Part shown: piece after piece, positions 20,711 to 29,862 of the stretch
Layout: each line of letters begins with the position of its first letter
Position numbering within the stretch: position 1 is the stretch's first letter
Source of the DNA: Nocardia sp. CC227C
Lineage (GTDB): Bacteria > Actinomycetota > Actinomycetes > Mycobacteriales > Mycobacteriaceae
DNA length: 64,000 bases
Assembly: GCF_030767025.1 (NCBI RefSeq)
Contig: NZ_JASITE010000006.1
Location: forward strand, 62,001 to 126,000
Reading direction: 5' to 3'
The notes under the pieces: generated by a model
The model's input: only the letters and a program-made list of their open reading frames with translations
The model's database searches: none
What the model was told of the DNA's origin: nothing
Made by a program: the position numbers and the translations under genes

Positions 20711-21624
20711 GCCGGCAGCGGTTCCAGCCACACCACCAGGGCGGTGCGATCGTCGTGCGAACCCTGCCGCCGATACCGCAGCGAGTCCACCATCCAGGCC
20801 GGACCGCAGGGCCGGGACCAGCGGCGTGCCAGCCAATCTCGCACATCGGGGGAGTCGAAGAGGTCCCCGGCGAGCCCGTCGGTGGCCAGGATCAGCAGCC
20901 CGCCGTCGGGCGGCGGCCAGCGTGCCGGTTCGAGCAGTGGCCGCGGATCGTCGCAGGGCAGCGTGTGCCGGACGATATTGAGCGGCCCGTCGTCGGAATC
21001 CGGGTAGACGGCCTGGTAGCCGTCCGATTCGGACCACGTGAACGCCTCGCAGTCGCCCACTCGCAGCAACAGCACGTCCCGCCCGCCGCCCGGATGCAGC
21101 GGCAGCCAGCACAGCAGCATGGTGCTGCGCAGTTCCCGCGCGGTCAGGCCGAGTGCGGTGTCCCGCAACCGTTCCAGCGTGGCGACCGCGTGCACCACCG
21201 CCTCGGTCAGGGCCGCGTGGCCGCGCTCGGCCACGTCGGCGCCGGACAGTGCGGCCGCGGCCGAGACGCACAGCCGGGCCAGGAGTTCCGCGCCGATCTG
21301 CGCGGTGTCCGCCTGCTGTCCGAGCCCGTCGCACACCGCCAACACCAGGGCGCTGCCGTCCCGGACGACGGTGAAGCCGTACGAATCCTGCGCGGAACCG
21401 CCCCGGGCGGTATGTGACTGCCCGGCCAGGCTCGCCGCGGCCACCCATCGCCCCGCGAGCATTCCCGCGTCGGCCCGCACCCCCGCCAGCGCGGTCGCGG
21501 TGGCGGCGAGGCGCGGAGCGGGCAGCGGTCCGAGTTCACCGATGCGTGGTGCCTGCGAATCCAGTTCGGCGTAGCCGGGCCGGGTGCGCGCCGGGTCCAC
21601 CAGCCCGTTCGCCTGCTCAGACAA
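20707..21624 (-). CDS. PP2C-type protein phosphatase of the triad
   Basis: The 305-residue protein has PP2C metal-site motifs: AQDSYGF, LAVCDGLGQQAD, RVGDCEAF and LATDGLAGD. It would remove phosphate from targets of the adjacent kinase or from the vWA protein. There is no membrane helix. The start is TTG at 21624, chosen because GCCGGAGAA stands just upstream and the codon overlaps the vWA stop; no ATG is suitably placed. Confidence 0.88.
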   Translation of the reverse strand: MSEQANGLVDPARTRPGYAELDSQAPRIGELGPLPAPRLAATATALAGVRADAGMLAGRWVAAASLAGQSHTARGGSAQDSYGFTVVRDGSALVLAVCDGLGQQADTAQIGAELLARLCVSAAAALSGADVAERGHAALTEAVVHAVATLERLRDTALGLTARELRSTMLLCWLPLHPGGGRDVLLLRVGDCEAFTWSESDGYQAVYPDSDDGPLNIVRHTLPCDDPRPLLEPARWPPPDGGLLILATDGLAGDLFDSPDVRDWLARRWSRPCGPAWMVDSLRYRRQGSHDDRTALVVWLEPLPA

Positions 21625-22303
21625 TGTTCTCCGGCAGCCGGGTCAGATGCGGTGACGGCGCGATGATGAGCGCTCCGCCCGACGGACTCCCGAACGAACC
21701 GGAGGTGGAGCGGATACTGCCGATCACACTGCGCAGGATCTCGCGCACCGCCGCGACCGGATCGGGATCGTCGGCGAAGTACGCGTGCCCGGTCGAGACC
21801 TGGCCGATGGTCTCCCGATCCGCCGCGCCCATCCCGAAAGCGACCACCTCCGCACCGAACTTGTCCCCGCGATCGGTGAGTTCCCGCCACTCGGGCAGCC
21901 AGTCGCGACCGTTGTGCTGACCGTCGCTGAGGAAGAACACGACCGGGCGGTAGAACCGGGTGCCTCGGCCCATCCCGCGAACGCCCTGTTCGATGGCGGT
22001 CCGCGCGGCCCGCAGCCCTTCGGCGAAGTCGGTCGAGTCCCGAGTGTCGAGCCGAGGCAGTTCGGTTTCCCAGAGATCGGCCAGCGGCAGTTCGATCCGC
22101 GCGGAGGAGGAGAAGGTCACCAGCGCGATCCGGGCGATCTCACCGGTCGCCGGATCCTCCAGGATGGCCTGCCGCAGCTCGGGCAGTGCCTGGTTGACCG
22201 CCTCGATGGGCGCACCGCGCATGGACGCGGACACGTCCACCACCAGACAGACCGGAAAGACCGGTGGACGTTCGGTATTCGAGAACCGCGACGGCTGACC
22301 CAC
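21617..22303 (-). CDS. TerY-like vWA-domain protein of the triad
   Basis: The 228-residue protein is a single von Willebrand factor A domain. The metal-ion-dependent adhesion site is complete: DVSASM near the N-terminus, the Thr/Ser in STDFAEGLR, and FLSDGQHNG. It is expected to be a cytosolic, phosphorylation-controlled binding protein. GTG at 22303 is preceded by AGGAGGGGG, an almost ideal ribosome-binding site. It is the first gene of the vWA-PP2C-kinase operon. Confidence 0.88.
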   Translation of the reverse strand: MGQPSRFSNTERPPVFPVCLVVDVSASMRGAPIEAVNQALPELRQAILEDPATGEIARIALVTFSSSARIELPLADLWETELPRLDTRDSTDFAEGLRAARTAIEQGVRGMGRGTRFYRPVVFFLSDGQHNGRDWLPEWRELTDRGDKFGAEVVAFGMGAADRETIGQVSTGHAYFADDPDPVAAVREILRSVIGSIRSTSGSFGSPSGGALIIAPSPHLTRLPENIV

Positions 22304-22395
22304 GGCGAAACCCCCTCCTGCACAACGTGTACCGGTGAGTCTGCCACAGTCTGCGCCGGGAAACCCGGCATTTCCGACTGAAGGCGACCGCCCGG

Positions 22396-23172
22396 CTATC
22401 GCAGATGAAGCCCGAATCCGCTGCGCCCCGGCACTTCCCGGCCCGTGCGCAGGCGCAGCGAGGGCAGTTCGTAGTCGCCGCCGTTCTGGGGCCGGTAGGG
22501 GATCGGGGCGGTGTCGGCGAGGGTGCGCAGCCGCTGGCGATACTGCTTCGCGGCGACCGTGAAGTCCTCCTCGGTGTGGCGGTCCGCGCCGTAGACGACG
22601 AAGGGCGGGACGACCTCCATACCCGTGTAGTAGAGGATGCCGTGCTGGATGGGGAACAGCAGATCGTCGACGGGGCCGTTCACGCCGCGATCGGAGTAGT
22701 GGGCCTCGCGGCCGCCGATGGTGACCGACAGCATGGCGCGCTTGCCCGCCAGGGTGCCCTCGCCGTAGCGGTCGCCCCATTTGGTGTCGTTGTGTTCGCC
22801 GACGCCGTAGCCGAATCCATAGGTGAAGACCCGGTCCACCCAGCCCTTGAGAATGGCGGGCATGCTGTACCACCAGAGCGGGAATTGCAGGATCACCGTG
22901 TCGGCCCAGCGCAGTTTGTCCTGCTCCGCGAGAACGTCGGCGGTGAGGCCGCCCGTGTCGTAGGCCCGGCCGGAGTCGGCGACGATACGCAGCGGCTCGG
23001 AGGCGGCGGGACCGAAGTCGGCGGTGTCCACCAGCGGCTTCCAGTTCATGGCGTAGAGGTCGCTCACCCGTACGTCGTGGCCCGCGTCGGTCAGGGTGGA
23101 CACCGCGACGTCGGTCAGCGCGTCGTTCAACGACCGCGGTTCCGGGTGGGCGTGGACGATGAGTGTGTTCAT
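22396..23172 (-). CDS. flavodoxin-fold NAD(P)H-quinone reductase
   Basis: The 258-residue protein begins MNTLIVHAHPEPRSLN, the FMN/FAD phosphate-binding start of the NQO1/MdaB family, and has the flavin-site segments LQFPLWWYSMPAILKGW and SVTIGGREAHYS. It probably performs two-electron reduction of quinones or other electrophiles with NAD(P)H in the cytoplasm. It is divergent from the XRE regulator at 23313, a common pairing in which the regulator controls the reductase. Confidence 0.9.
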   Translation of the reverse strand: MNTLIVHAHPEPRSLNDALTDVAVSTLTDAGHDVRVSDLYAMNWKPLVDTADFGPAASEPLRIVADSGRAYDTGGLTADVLAEQDKLRWADTVILQFPLWWYSMPAILKGWVDRVFTYGFGYGVGEHNDTKWGDRYGEGTLAGKRAMLSVTIGGREAHYSDRGVNGPVDDLLFPIQHGILYYTGMEVVPPFVVYGADRHTEEDFTVAAKQYRQRLRTLADTAPIPYRPQNGGDYELPSLRLRTGREVPGRSGFGLHLR

Positions 23173-23312
23173 TTCCGCTCCTTCGTGATCGGTCGCCTTC
23201 GATCCTGGCGGCGGACCAGCCCGCTGTTCAGGGGCGCTTCTGCCCTCGGACGGGACTTCCTGGTATCGGCAGGGCCACCCTCGCCCGCGCCGGGTGTGGT
23301 GATACTGGAGCG

Positions 23313-24212
23313 ATGGACGACCTCGCCGACTTCCTGCGCACCCGCCGCTCCCGCGTCGACCCCGCGACGGTCGGCATTGCCGTCGACGCGCGCCGCCGGG
23401 TGGCGGGGCTGCGCCGGGAGGAGGTGGCGCATCTGTCCGGGGTCAGCGTGGACTACTACGTGCGCCTGGAGCAGGGCCGCGCCCGACAGCCGTCGACGCA
23501 GGTGCTCGACGCGTTGGCGGGCGTGCTCGGCCTGGACGAGGTGGAGCGCGAACATCTACACCGGCTCGCGCGCCGCCCCCGCCGCCCGGCCCGGACCGTA
23601 CCGGCGAACGCACGCCCTCGTCCGGAACTGCTGCGCATGTTGGATCTGGTCGGCGACACCCCCGCCTTCCTGCTGGACCACCGCATGGACGTGCTGGCCG
23701 GAAACCGTTTGGCCGAACTGCTTTTCGGCCGCCCGCTGCGCGAGTTCAATATCGCCCGCCACATCTTCCTGGATCCCGACGGCCTCGCCCTCTACGCGGC
23801 CTGGGAGAAGTGCACGCTCGACACGGTCGGACATCTGCGCCTGGCCGCCGGGAAGTATCCCGACGATCCCGGGCTGGCCTCCCTGATCGGGGAACTCGCC
23901 ATGGGCAGCGACCGCTTCCGCCGCCTCTGGGCCCGCGCCGACGTGCGCTGCCGCACGCACGGCCACAAGCCCTACACCCACCCGCTGGTCGGCCGCCTCG
24001 ACCTGCACCAGGAGAACTTCACCCTCCCCGACGACACCGGCCTGGAGTTGATCGTCCTCTCCGCGCCCCCGGGCGGCGAGGCCCACGACAAGCTGAGCAT
24101 CCTGGCGAGCCTCGGCGCGCCACCGGCGGTGCCGAACCACGCGACGACGCACGACGACGATCCGCCCGCGCCGAGCGTGATCGATCGCCAGCGGCGAGGC
24201 TCGGACCAATAG
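23313..24212 (+). CDS. XRE-family regulator with MmyB-type ligand domain
   Basis: The 299-residue protein has an N-terminal helix-turn-helix (RREEVAHLSGVSVDYYVRLEQGR) and a C-terminal PAS-like domain seen in the MmyB/MLTR group (FLLDHRMDVLAGNRLAELLF, RTHGHKPYTHPLVGRLDL, and the LSAPPGGEAHDKL ending). Such proteins often control an adjacent oxidoreductase and may bind fatty acids. ATG at 23313 is used because the HTH begins right after it. Confidence 0.92.
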   Translation: MDDLADFLRTRRSRVDPATVGIAVDARRRVAGLRREEVAHLSGVSVDYYVRLEQGRARQPSTQVLDALAGVLGLDEVEREHLHRLARRPRRPARTVPANARPRPELLRMLDLVGDTPAFLLDHRMDVLAGNRLAELLFGRPLREFNIARHIFLDPDGLALYAAWEKCTLDTVGHLRLAAGKYPDDPGLASLIGELAMGSDRFRRLWARADVRCRTHGHKPYTHPLVGRLDLHQENFTLPDDTGLELIVLSAPPGGEAHDKLSILASLGAPPAVPNHATTHDDDPPAPSVIDRQRRGSDQ

Positions 24213-24283
24213 ATCGGACCGATAGAGCGGGATACCGGCGCGTCGCCGCGGAACCACGCGAACCGCCGCCGGGAGCGTTCGGG

Positions 24284-25213
24284 TCAGTCCTCCGGCAGCG
24301 GGCGGCGGAGTTCGGTGACGGCGATGCGGGCCGCCTCCGCGATCGCGGCGTCGACAACGGGCAGCACCGGATCGGCCCGCGCCGCGCGCGTGAAAACCGC
24401 CACGGCGACGGGGTATTCGCCCGGGAACTCCACCACGGCGACCTCGTTGCGGATCACGCCGATGGTGCCGGTCTTGCCCGCGACCGACACGCTGCGGTGC
24501 GGGAATCCGGCGGCGATGCGGTGCTGCCACACCTGGGCGCGCATGACGGCGCGGGCGTAGTCGGTCCGCTCGGGGGAAAGGATGTCACCGCGCCAGAGGG
24601 CGTACAGGAACCGCGTCATCTCCTCCGGTGTCGTCGCGCTCGTGTAGGACGGATCGTAGGCGGACACCGACCAGGCTTCGTCGTTGCGCTCCAGCGCCGC
24701 GAACGCCTCCGCGGTGGTGTGGGTGTCGGTATCGCGGACCAGGCTGCGGTGTAGGTCGGCGGTGCCGCCGATAATGCGGGTCTGGGTCAGGCCGACATCG
24801 TCGAGCAGGTTTTCGACAGCGGCCAGCCCGATTTCACCGAGCAGGACGTCGGCGGCGGCATTGTCGGAGACCGTCATCATGGAAGCCGCCAGATCACGCA
24901 GGCTCACGGTCACCGGGTCCCGCAGGGCGGCGATACCGGTGGGTCCGGGCGTGCAGTCCGACGGCGTCACCGTGATCCGGGCGGCGGGGTCGATCCGGCC
25001 CGCGTCGATATGGCGGCAGAAGGCGACGAACAGCGGGAGCTTGTACACCGAGGCGACGACGACCCGTTCGCCACCGCCGAGTGAGATCTCGGTGCCGGAG
25101 TCGTCGCAGCGGCGGGCGTGCAGCCAGCCGGTGCAGCCCGCATCGGCGAACACGGCCCGGATGCGCACTTCGGCGTCACCGGTGATCGGTTGGCTCCGTA
25201 AGGCATTCGTCAT
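24284..25213 (-). CDS. beta-lactamase-fold serine hydrolase without signal peptide
   Basis: The 309-residue protein has the active-site triad motifs of the class A beta-lactamase/transpeptidase fold: SVYK (Ser55, Lys58), SDN (116-118) and KTGT. The N-terminus is hydrophilic, so it should stay in the cytoplasm, unlike secreted beta-lactamases. The omega-loop ExxLN motif with the deacylating Glu is not visible where expected (around residue 150). It may therefore be a slow enzyme, an esterase or a penicillin-binding protein rather than a true beta-lactamase. ATG at 25213 overlaps the LysR stop (TGATG), so both are one operon. Confidence 0.8.
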   Translation of the reverse strand: MTNALRSQPITGDAEVRIRAVFADAGCTGWLHARRCDDSGTEISLGGGERVVVASVYKLPLFVAFCRHIDAGRIDPAARITVTPSDCTPGPTGIAALRDPVTVSLRDLAASMMTVSDNAAADVLLGEIGLAAVENLLDDVGLTQTRIIGGTADLHRSLVRDTDTHTTAEAFAALERNDEAWSVSAYDPSYTSATTPEEMTRFLYALWRGDILSPERTDYARAVMRAQVWQHRIAAGFPHRSVSVAGKTGTIGVIRNEVAVVEFPGEYPVAVAVFTRAARADPVLPVVDAAIAEAARIAVTELRRPLPED

Positions 25214-26085
25214 CACAGCCGCTCCCGGTACAGCACCCTGTCCACGGCGTCGGCGAGGGCGGCGGCCTCCGCTCGGTGGATGACGCGGACCCGCAGTGCC
25301 ACCGCCTGCGGGGCCAGCCGCCGCCACGCCACTCCCGGGGTAGGCGATGGCGGGGCAGCGGTGAGCCCGAAGCTGGTCCCGGCGGCGACGGCAGCGAAGA
25401 CGGCGCGATCATCCGGCGCGGGCACGGTGGGTGCGTCCAGGCCGCGCTCCCGCAACAGATCCAGCACGATGTCGAAGGCGGGCGGATTCCCGGCGCGCGG
25501 CGGGCAGGCGAAACTCAGCCCCGCGAGCATCGGGAAGGCGGGCCGTTCGGCCTCGGCGCTGCGATGCTCCGACGGCACCACCAACCACCTCGGCATCTTC
25601 ACCACCGGCCGTGCCTCCACCCCGTCCACGAGCGCGGGATGCTCGATGACGGCGATGTCGCATACTCCCGCCCGCACCGCATCGACGAGCTCGACCGTCG
25701 CGCCCACCGTGGTGGACACCGCCGCATCCGAGGCGACCGCGGTGCGCAGCGCCCGCACACCCGCGGTGATCATCGCATCCGGCAACGCCGCGGTCGCGCC
25801 CCAGTGCACCGTCCCGTACGCGTGTGCGATCCGCTGCGATTCGGCCAAGAGCCGGTCGGCGTCGTCGACGAGCAGCCGAGCGCGGGGGAGCAGTTGCAGC
25901 CCGGCCGACGTGAGCACGGCCCCGTGCCTGGTGCGGTGGATCAGATCGACCCCAAGCTGCTGCTCCAGCCGTCGCAGCCCCTGCGACAGCGGCGGCTGGG
26001 TCATCTGCAGTGCGGCCGCCGCCCTGCCGAAGTGCCCCTCGTCCGCGACCGAGACGAAGTAGCGAAGGTGACGGATCAGATCCAT
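25213..26085 (-). CDS. LysR-family transcriptional regulator
   Basis: The 290-residue protein has the N-terminal winged helix-turn-helix (FGRAAAALQMTQPPLSQGL, RRLEQQLGVDLIHRTRHG) and the two-lobed effector-binding domain of the LysR family. It is co-transcribed with the beta-lactamase-fold hydrolase downstream. An AmpR-like role is conceivable but not shown, because LysR genes normally lie divergent from their targets. ATG at 26085 begins the usual N-terminal helix (MDLIRHLRYFVSVADEG). Confidence 0.92.
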   Translation of the reverse strand: MDLIRHLRYFVSVADEGHFGRAAAALQMTQPPLSQGLRRLEQQLGVDLIHRTRHGAVLTSAGLQLLPRARLLVDDADRLLAESQRIAHAYGTVHWGATAALPDAMITAGVRALRTAVASDAAVSTTVGATVELVDAVRAGVCDIAVIEHPALVDGVEARPVVKMPRWLVVPSEHRSAEAERPAFPMLAGLSFACPPRAGNPPAFDIVLDLLRERGLDAPTVPAPDDRAVFAAVAAGTSFGLTAAPPSPTPGVAWRRLAPQAVALRVRVIHRAEAAALADAVDRVLYRERL

Positions 26086-26138
26086 GCGGCCATTGAACCA
26101 GCGCTGGCCGGGCGTCCCGGTCGGTGGTCCGACCGGCA

Positions 26139-26474
26139 TTATTGCGCGGGACGCACCTCCGCACCCAGCGCGATACCGAGCCCGCAGGAGGCGTGCATCG
26201 TCGTCCCGACGGGCGCGTGGTTGGACTTGCCGCTGCGGTAGTTGCCGAATACCGGGAGGTATCGGGTCGGCGGCACGTAGAAGCCGACGCAGTCGACATA
26301 CAGCACGGAGTTGCCCGTACCGGCGTGACAGACCGCCGTCGCGTCGACCAGCCCCCTGTCGATCACGCAATCCGTAGGCGCGGCCTGTGCCGCGCCGCCC
26401 GCGCCGACCACCATCCCGGCGGTGATTCCCACCAGCGCGGCGCAGACAGCGGTACGTCGTGTCGTGGATCCCAT
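26139..26474 (-). CDS. small secreted protein of unknown function
   Basis: The 111-residue protein has a clear signal peptide (RRTAVCAALVGITAG, cleavage after AQAA) and a mature part of about 80 residues with four cysteines (CVIDR, AVCH, DCVGF, ASCGLG), which could form two disulfide bonds. No family is recognised. It is divergent from the class A beta-lactamase, with 190 bases between them that contain a 9-base inverted repeat (CGGGCGAGT at 26555-26563 and its complement at 26604-26612). Confidence 0.8.
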   Translation of the reverse strand: MGSTTRRTAVCAALVGITAGMVVGAGGAAQAAPTDCVIDRGLVDATAVCHAGTGNSVLYVDCVGFYVPPTRYLPVFGNYRSGKSNHAPVGTTMHASCGLGIALGAEVRPAQ

Positions 26475-26664
26475 ACTGGTCCTTTCCTTCGTGGATATTC
26501 GCTAGCTGCCCCTCTGATCATCCGCGCGAGTTGCCCGTTCGTTTCGGTCGAGATCGGGCGAGTGCGCTTCTCGTCGTGATGACCTCGGTCGATATCGAAC
26601 CCGACTCGCCCGTGCGCGGGCCGGATATTGGCGGGTGCCGCCGCGTCGATGATCTAGTCCGGCG

Positions 26665-27594
26665 GTGACCTTCTCCACGACATACCGACGCTTCCCACTC
26701 CGCCGACTCGTCGCCGTCGCGGCCGTATCCGCCCTCGCGGTGGTCGGTACCGCCTGCGGTTCCGATACGGGATCCGGGGCCGCGACGACCGCGAGCGCGA
26801 CGAACACCGCTGTCACCGATCGCTTCGCCGCGCTGGAGTCCGAGCGGGCCGCCCGGCTCGGCGTGTTCGCGGTCGATACCGGTTCCGACCGAACCGTGGC
26901 CTATCGGGAGGGGGAGCGGTTCCCGATGGCCTCCACCTTCAAAGGGCTGGCCTGCGGGGCGCTGCTGCGCGACCATCCCCTGTCCACCGGCTACTTCGAT
27001 CGGATGGTCCACTTCTCCCGCGACGAACTCGTCGAGTATTCGCCGGTGACCGAGCAACATGTGGACACCGGCATGACGGTGGCCGAACTGTGCGAGGCGA
27101 CGATCACCGTCTCCGACAACACCGCCGGTAACAAGGTGCTCGAATTGCTGGGCGGCCCAGCGGGTTTCACCGACTTCCTGCGCTCGATCGGTGACCAGGT
27201 GACCCGTCTGGACCGGTGGGAGCCCGAACTCAACTCCGCCGTGCCCGGCGACGAGCGCGACACCACCACCCCGGCCGCGCTGGCCGCCGACTACCGCGCA
27301 CTGCTGCTGGGCGACGTGCTCGGCGAGCCCGAACGGGCGCAACTGAAGTCGTGGCTGATCGCCAACACCACCGGCGACAAGCGCATCCGCGCCGGGGTGC
27401 CCGCCGACTGGACCGTCGGCGACAAGACCGGCAGCCCCGCCTACGGCGGCGCGTTGGACGTGGCCGTCGCCTGGCCGCCGGGGCTCGCCCCGATCGTGAT
27501 CGCGGTACTGACGACCAAATCCGAGGCGGACGCGGAGCCGGACAACACGCTGGTGGCCGACGCGACGCGGGCGGCGGTCGCGGCGCTGAACTGA
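26665..27594 (+). CDS. class A beta-lactamase
   Basis: The 309-residue protein is an exported class A beta-lactamase. It has a signal sequence ending at Cys31 (VVGTAC, a degenerate lipobox), Ser90-x-x-Lys93 (STFK), Ser150-Asp-Asn (SDN), the omega-loop Glu186 (EPELN) and KTG in VGDKTGS. All are offset by about 20 from standard numbering, so the enzyme should be active. Class A enzymes of this kind are known from Nocardia (AST-1, FAR-1). The start is GTG at 26665. No repressor gene is adjacent. Confidence 0.93.
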   Translation: MTFSTTYRRFPLRRLVAVAAVSALAVVGTACGSDTGSGAATTASATNTAVTDRFAALESERAARLGVFAVDTGSDRTVAYREGERFPMASTFKGLACGALLRDHPLSTGYFDRMVHFSRDELVEYSPVTEQHVDTGMTVAELCEATITVSDNTAGNKVLELLGGPAGFTDFLRSIGDQVTRLDRWEPELNSAVPGDERDTTTPAALAADYRALLLGDVLGEPERAQLKSWLIANTTGDKRIRAGVPADWTVGDKTGSPAYGGALDVAVAWPPGLAPIVIAVLTTKSEADAEPDNTLVADATRAAVAALN

Positions 27595-27687
27595 CGGGGG
27601 AGTGCGAACATCTTAGTAGCGGCGCGCCACACGCCGGACACCAGGCGGTCTGGTTCAGTCAGCGTCCGACCAGTTATCGTTCGGTAA

Positions 27688-29862
27688 ATGAATGAGCAGA
27701 CCGGAGCCACACCCCCGGGAACCGAGTCCGCTGATCGCGGAGGAACCACCGAAGCCGAGGGCCCGCCTCACCCCGAGGCGGGCCGCGGCTCGGTCAACCG
27801 GCCGGTGTTCTTCACCGCGGCGGGGATCGTTCTCGCGTTCGCGATCTGGGCTCTCGCCTCGCCCTCGAGCGCCGAGACCGTGGTCGGTGAAGTCAAGACG
27901 TTCATCTCCACCTGGTTCGGCTGGTGGTACATCATCCTCGCCACCGTCATCGTCGGCCTGGTCGTCTTCATCGGCGCCAGCAAGTACGGCCGCTATCGGC
28001 TGGGACCGGAGGAGTCCCGCCCGGAGTACAGCCTGTTCACTTGGACGGCAATGCTTTTCGCGGCGGGCATCGGCATCGACCTGATGTTCTTCTCGGTCGC
28101 CGAACCGGTCTACAACTATCTGCACCCGCCGACCGGCACCGCCGGGACCAACGAGGCGGCCCGCGAGGCCGCCACCTGGACCATCTTCCACTACGGCATC
28201 ACCGGCTGGGCCATGTACGCGCTCATGGGCGGTGCGCTCGCCTACTTCGCCTTCCGGCACAACCTGCCGCTGACCATCCGGGCGGCGCTGTACCCGATCT
28301 TCGGCAAGCGGGTGGAGGGCCGCTGGGGCGACGCCATCGACGTGGCGGCGGTGCTGGGCACCATCTTCGGCATCGCGACCTCGCTCGGCATCGGCATCGT
28401 CCAGCTCAACTACGGCCTGCACGAGATGTTCGGCATCGCCCAGGGCAAGGCGGCCCAGATCGGACTCATCGCCCTGTCCGTCGTCATCGCGACCATCTCG
28501 GCGACCTCGGGCGTGGACAAGGGCATCCGACGACTGTCGGAGTTCAACGTCATCCTGTCCATCGTGCTGCTGGTCTACATTCTGGTGGCGGGCCGTACCG
28601 ACTTCCTGCTCAACGGGCTCACCCAGAATGTCGGCGACTACCTGTCGACCTTCCTCGATCGCACCCTCGACACCTTCGCCTGGGACCGCAACCCGGAAAC
28701 GGCGAACGAGCCGACCGCCTGGATCGACGCCTGGACGCTGTTCTTCTGGGCGTGGTGGGTGGCCTGGGCCCCGTTCGTCGGGCTCTTCCTGGCGCGCATC
28801 TCGCGCGGACGCACCCTGCGGCAGTTCATCTTCGGCGTACTGGTGGTGCCGTTCAGCTTCATCCTGCTGTGGATCTCGATCTTCGGCAACAGCGCGCTGG
28901 AGCTCGCCCGCGACGACGAGGACTTCGCGCTGACCACGGCGAGCCGGGCCGAGGCCGGGTTCTACTCGCTGCTCGAGCGCTACCCCGGCGCGCCGCTGCT
29001 GCTCGGCATCGCCACCATCACCGGTCTGCTGTTCTACGTGACCAGCGCCGACTCCGGTTCGCTGGTCATGGGCAACTTCACCTCGAAGCTGCCCGATCCG
29101 ATGGCCGACTGCGCCCGCAGCACCCGCATCTTCTGGTCGCTGGCCATCGGCCTGCTCACGCTGTCGATGCTGTTCGCGGGGGCGGGCGGTTCCATCACCA
29201 CCCTGCAGAACGCCACCATCATCATGGGCTTGCCGTTCTCGTTCGTGCTCGCCCTCATCGGTGTGGCGCTGTTGCGCTCGGTGCGCAATGAATCGCTCAA
29301 ACTGGACAGCTATCGCACCACTCTGCCGAAGGCCATCGCGGCCGGACGCGGACCGTCCGAGCACGGCAGCTGGCGTCGCCGCCTGCTGTCCACCATCCAG
29401 TACCCGGGCCCCGGGGCGACCCGGAAGTTCGTCGCCAACACCGTCGTTCCGGCCATGCGCGAGGTGGCGGCCGAATTCGACCGTGCGGGCGTCACCGCCA
29501 CGGTCGACGAATCCGGTCGGCACGAGGGGATCTCGTCGCCGCGCCTGGTGGTCGACCAGGCCAAGGAGCCCCGGTTCGAGTACTGCGTGTGGCCGGTGTC
29601 CGCGCCGACACCCAGTTACGCGGTGCTCTCGCAGCGCTCCGACGACCGCTACTTCCGTTGCGAGGTGTACCTCGCGGAGGGGTCGCAGGGCTACTCGCTC
29701 AACGGCTACACCCGCGAGCAGGTCATCGGCGACATTCTCGACCAATACGAACGCCACCTCGGCTATCTGCACCTGCGCCGCTCGGCGAGCGACACCCACG
29801 AGCCGAAACCGAGCGACACCGACGTCACCGTCAGCGATCCTGAAGGGACACCCACCGCATGA
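27688..29862 (+). CDS. betT: BCCT-family choline/glycine betaine transporter
   Basis: The 724-residue membrane protein has about 12 helices (residues 30-540) and the BCCT signature around WTLFFWAWWVAWAPFVGLFLAR, plus the early motif GIGIDLMFFSVAEP. It should import choline or betaine with a cation. A long hydrophilic C-terminal domain (about 545-724) resembles the osmosensing tail of BetT-type carriers. Its stop overlaps the next start (ATGA), so it forms an operon with the two enzymes that turn choline into glycine betaine. Confidence 0.93.
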   Translation: MNEQTGATPPGTESADRGGTTEAEGPPHPEAGRGSVNRPVFFTAAGIVLAFAIWALASPSSAETVVGEVKTFISTWFGWWYIILATVIVGLVVFIGASKYGRYRLGPEESRPEYSLFTWTAMLFAAGIGIDLMFFSVAEPVYNYLHPPTGTAGTNEAAREAATWTIFHYGITGWAMYALMGGALAYFAFRHNLPLTIRAALYPIFGKRVEGRWGDAIDVAAVLGTIFGIATSLGIGIVQLNYGLHEMFGIAQGKAAQIGLIALSVVIATISATSGVDKGIRRLSEFNVILSIVLLVYILVAGRTDFLLNGLTQNVGDYLSTFLDRTLDTFAWDRNPETANEPTAWIDAWTLFFWAWWVAWAPFVGLFLARISRGRTLRQFIFGVLVVPFSFILLWISIFGNSALELARDDEDFALTTASRAEAGFYSLLERYPGAPLLLGIATITGLLFYVTSADSGSLVMGNFTSKLPDPMADCARSTRIFWSLAIGLLTLSMLFAGAGGSITTLQNATIIMGLPFSFVLALIGVALLRSVRNESLKLDSYRTTLPKAIAAGRGPSEHGSWRRRLLSTIQYPGPGATRKFVANTVVPAMREVAAEFDRAGVTATVDESGRHEGISSPRLVVDQAKEPRFEYCVWPVSAPTPSYAVLSQRSDDRYFRCEVYLAEGSQGYSLNGYTREQVIGDILDQYERHLGYLHLRRSASDTHEPKPSDTDVTVSDPEGTPTA

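Noticed and set aside
27655..29799. Long minus-strand open frame opposite the BCCT transporter
   Set aside because: The plus strand encodes a complete, recognisable transporter; the opposite frame is a composition artefact.
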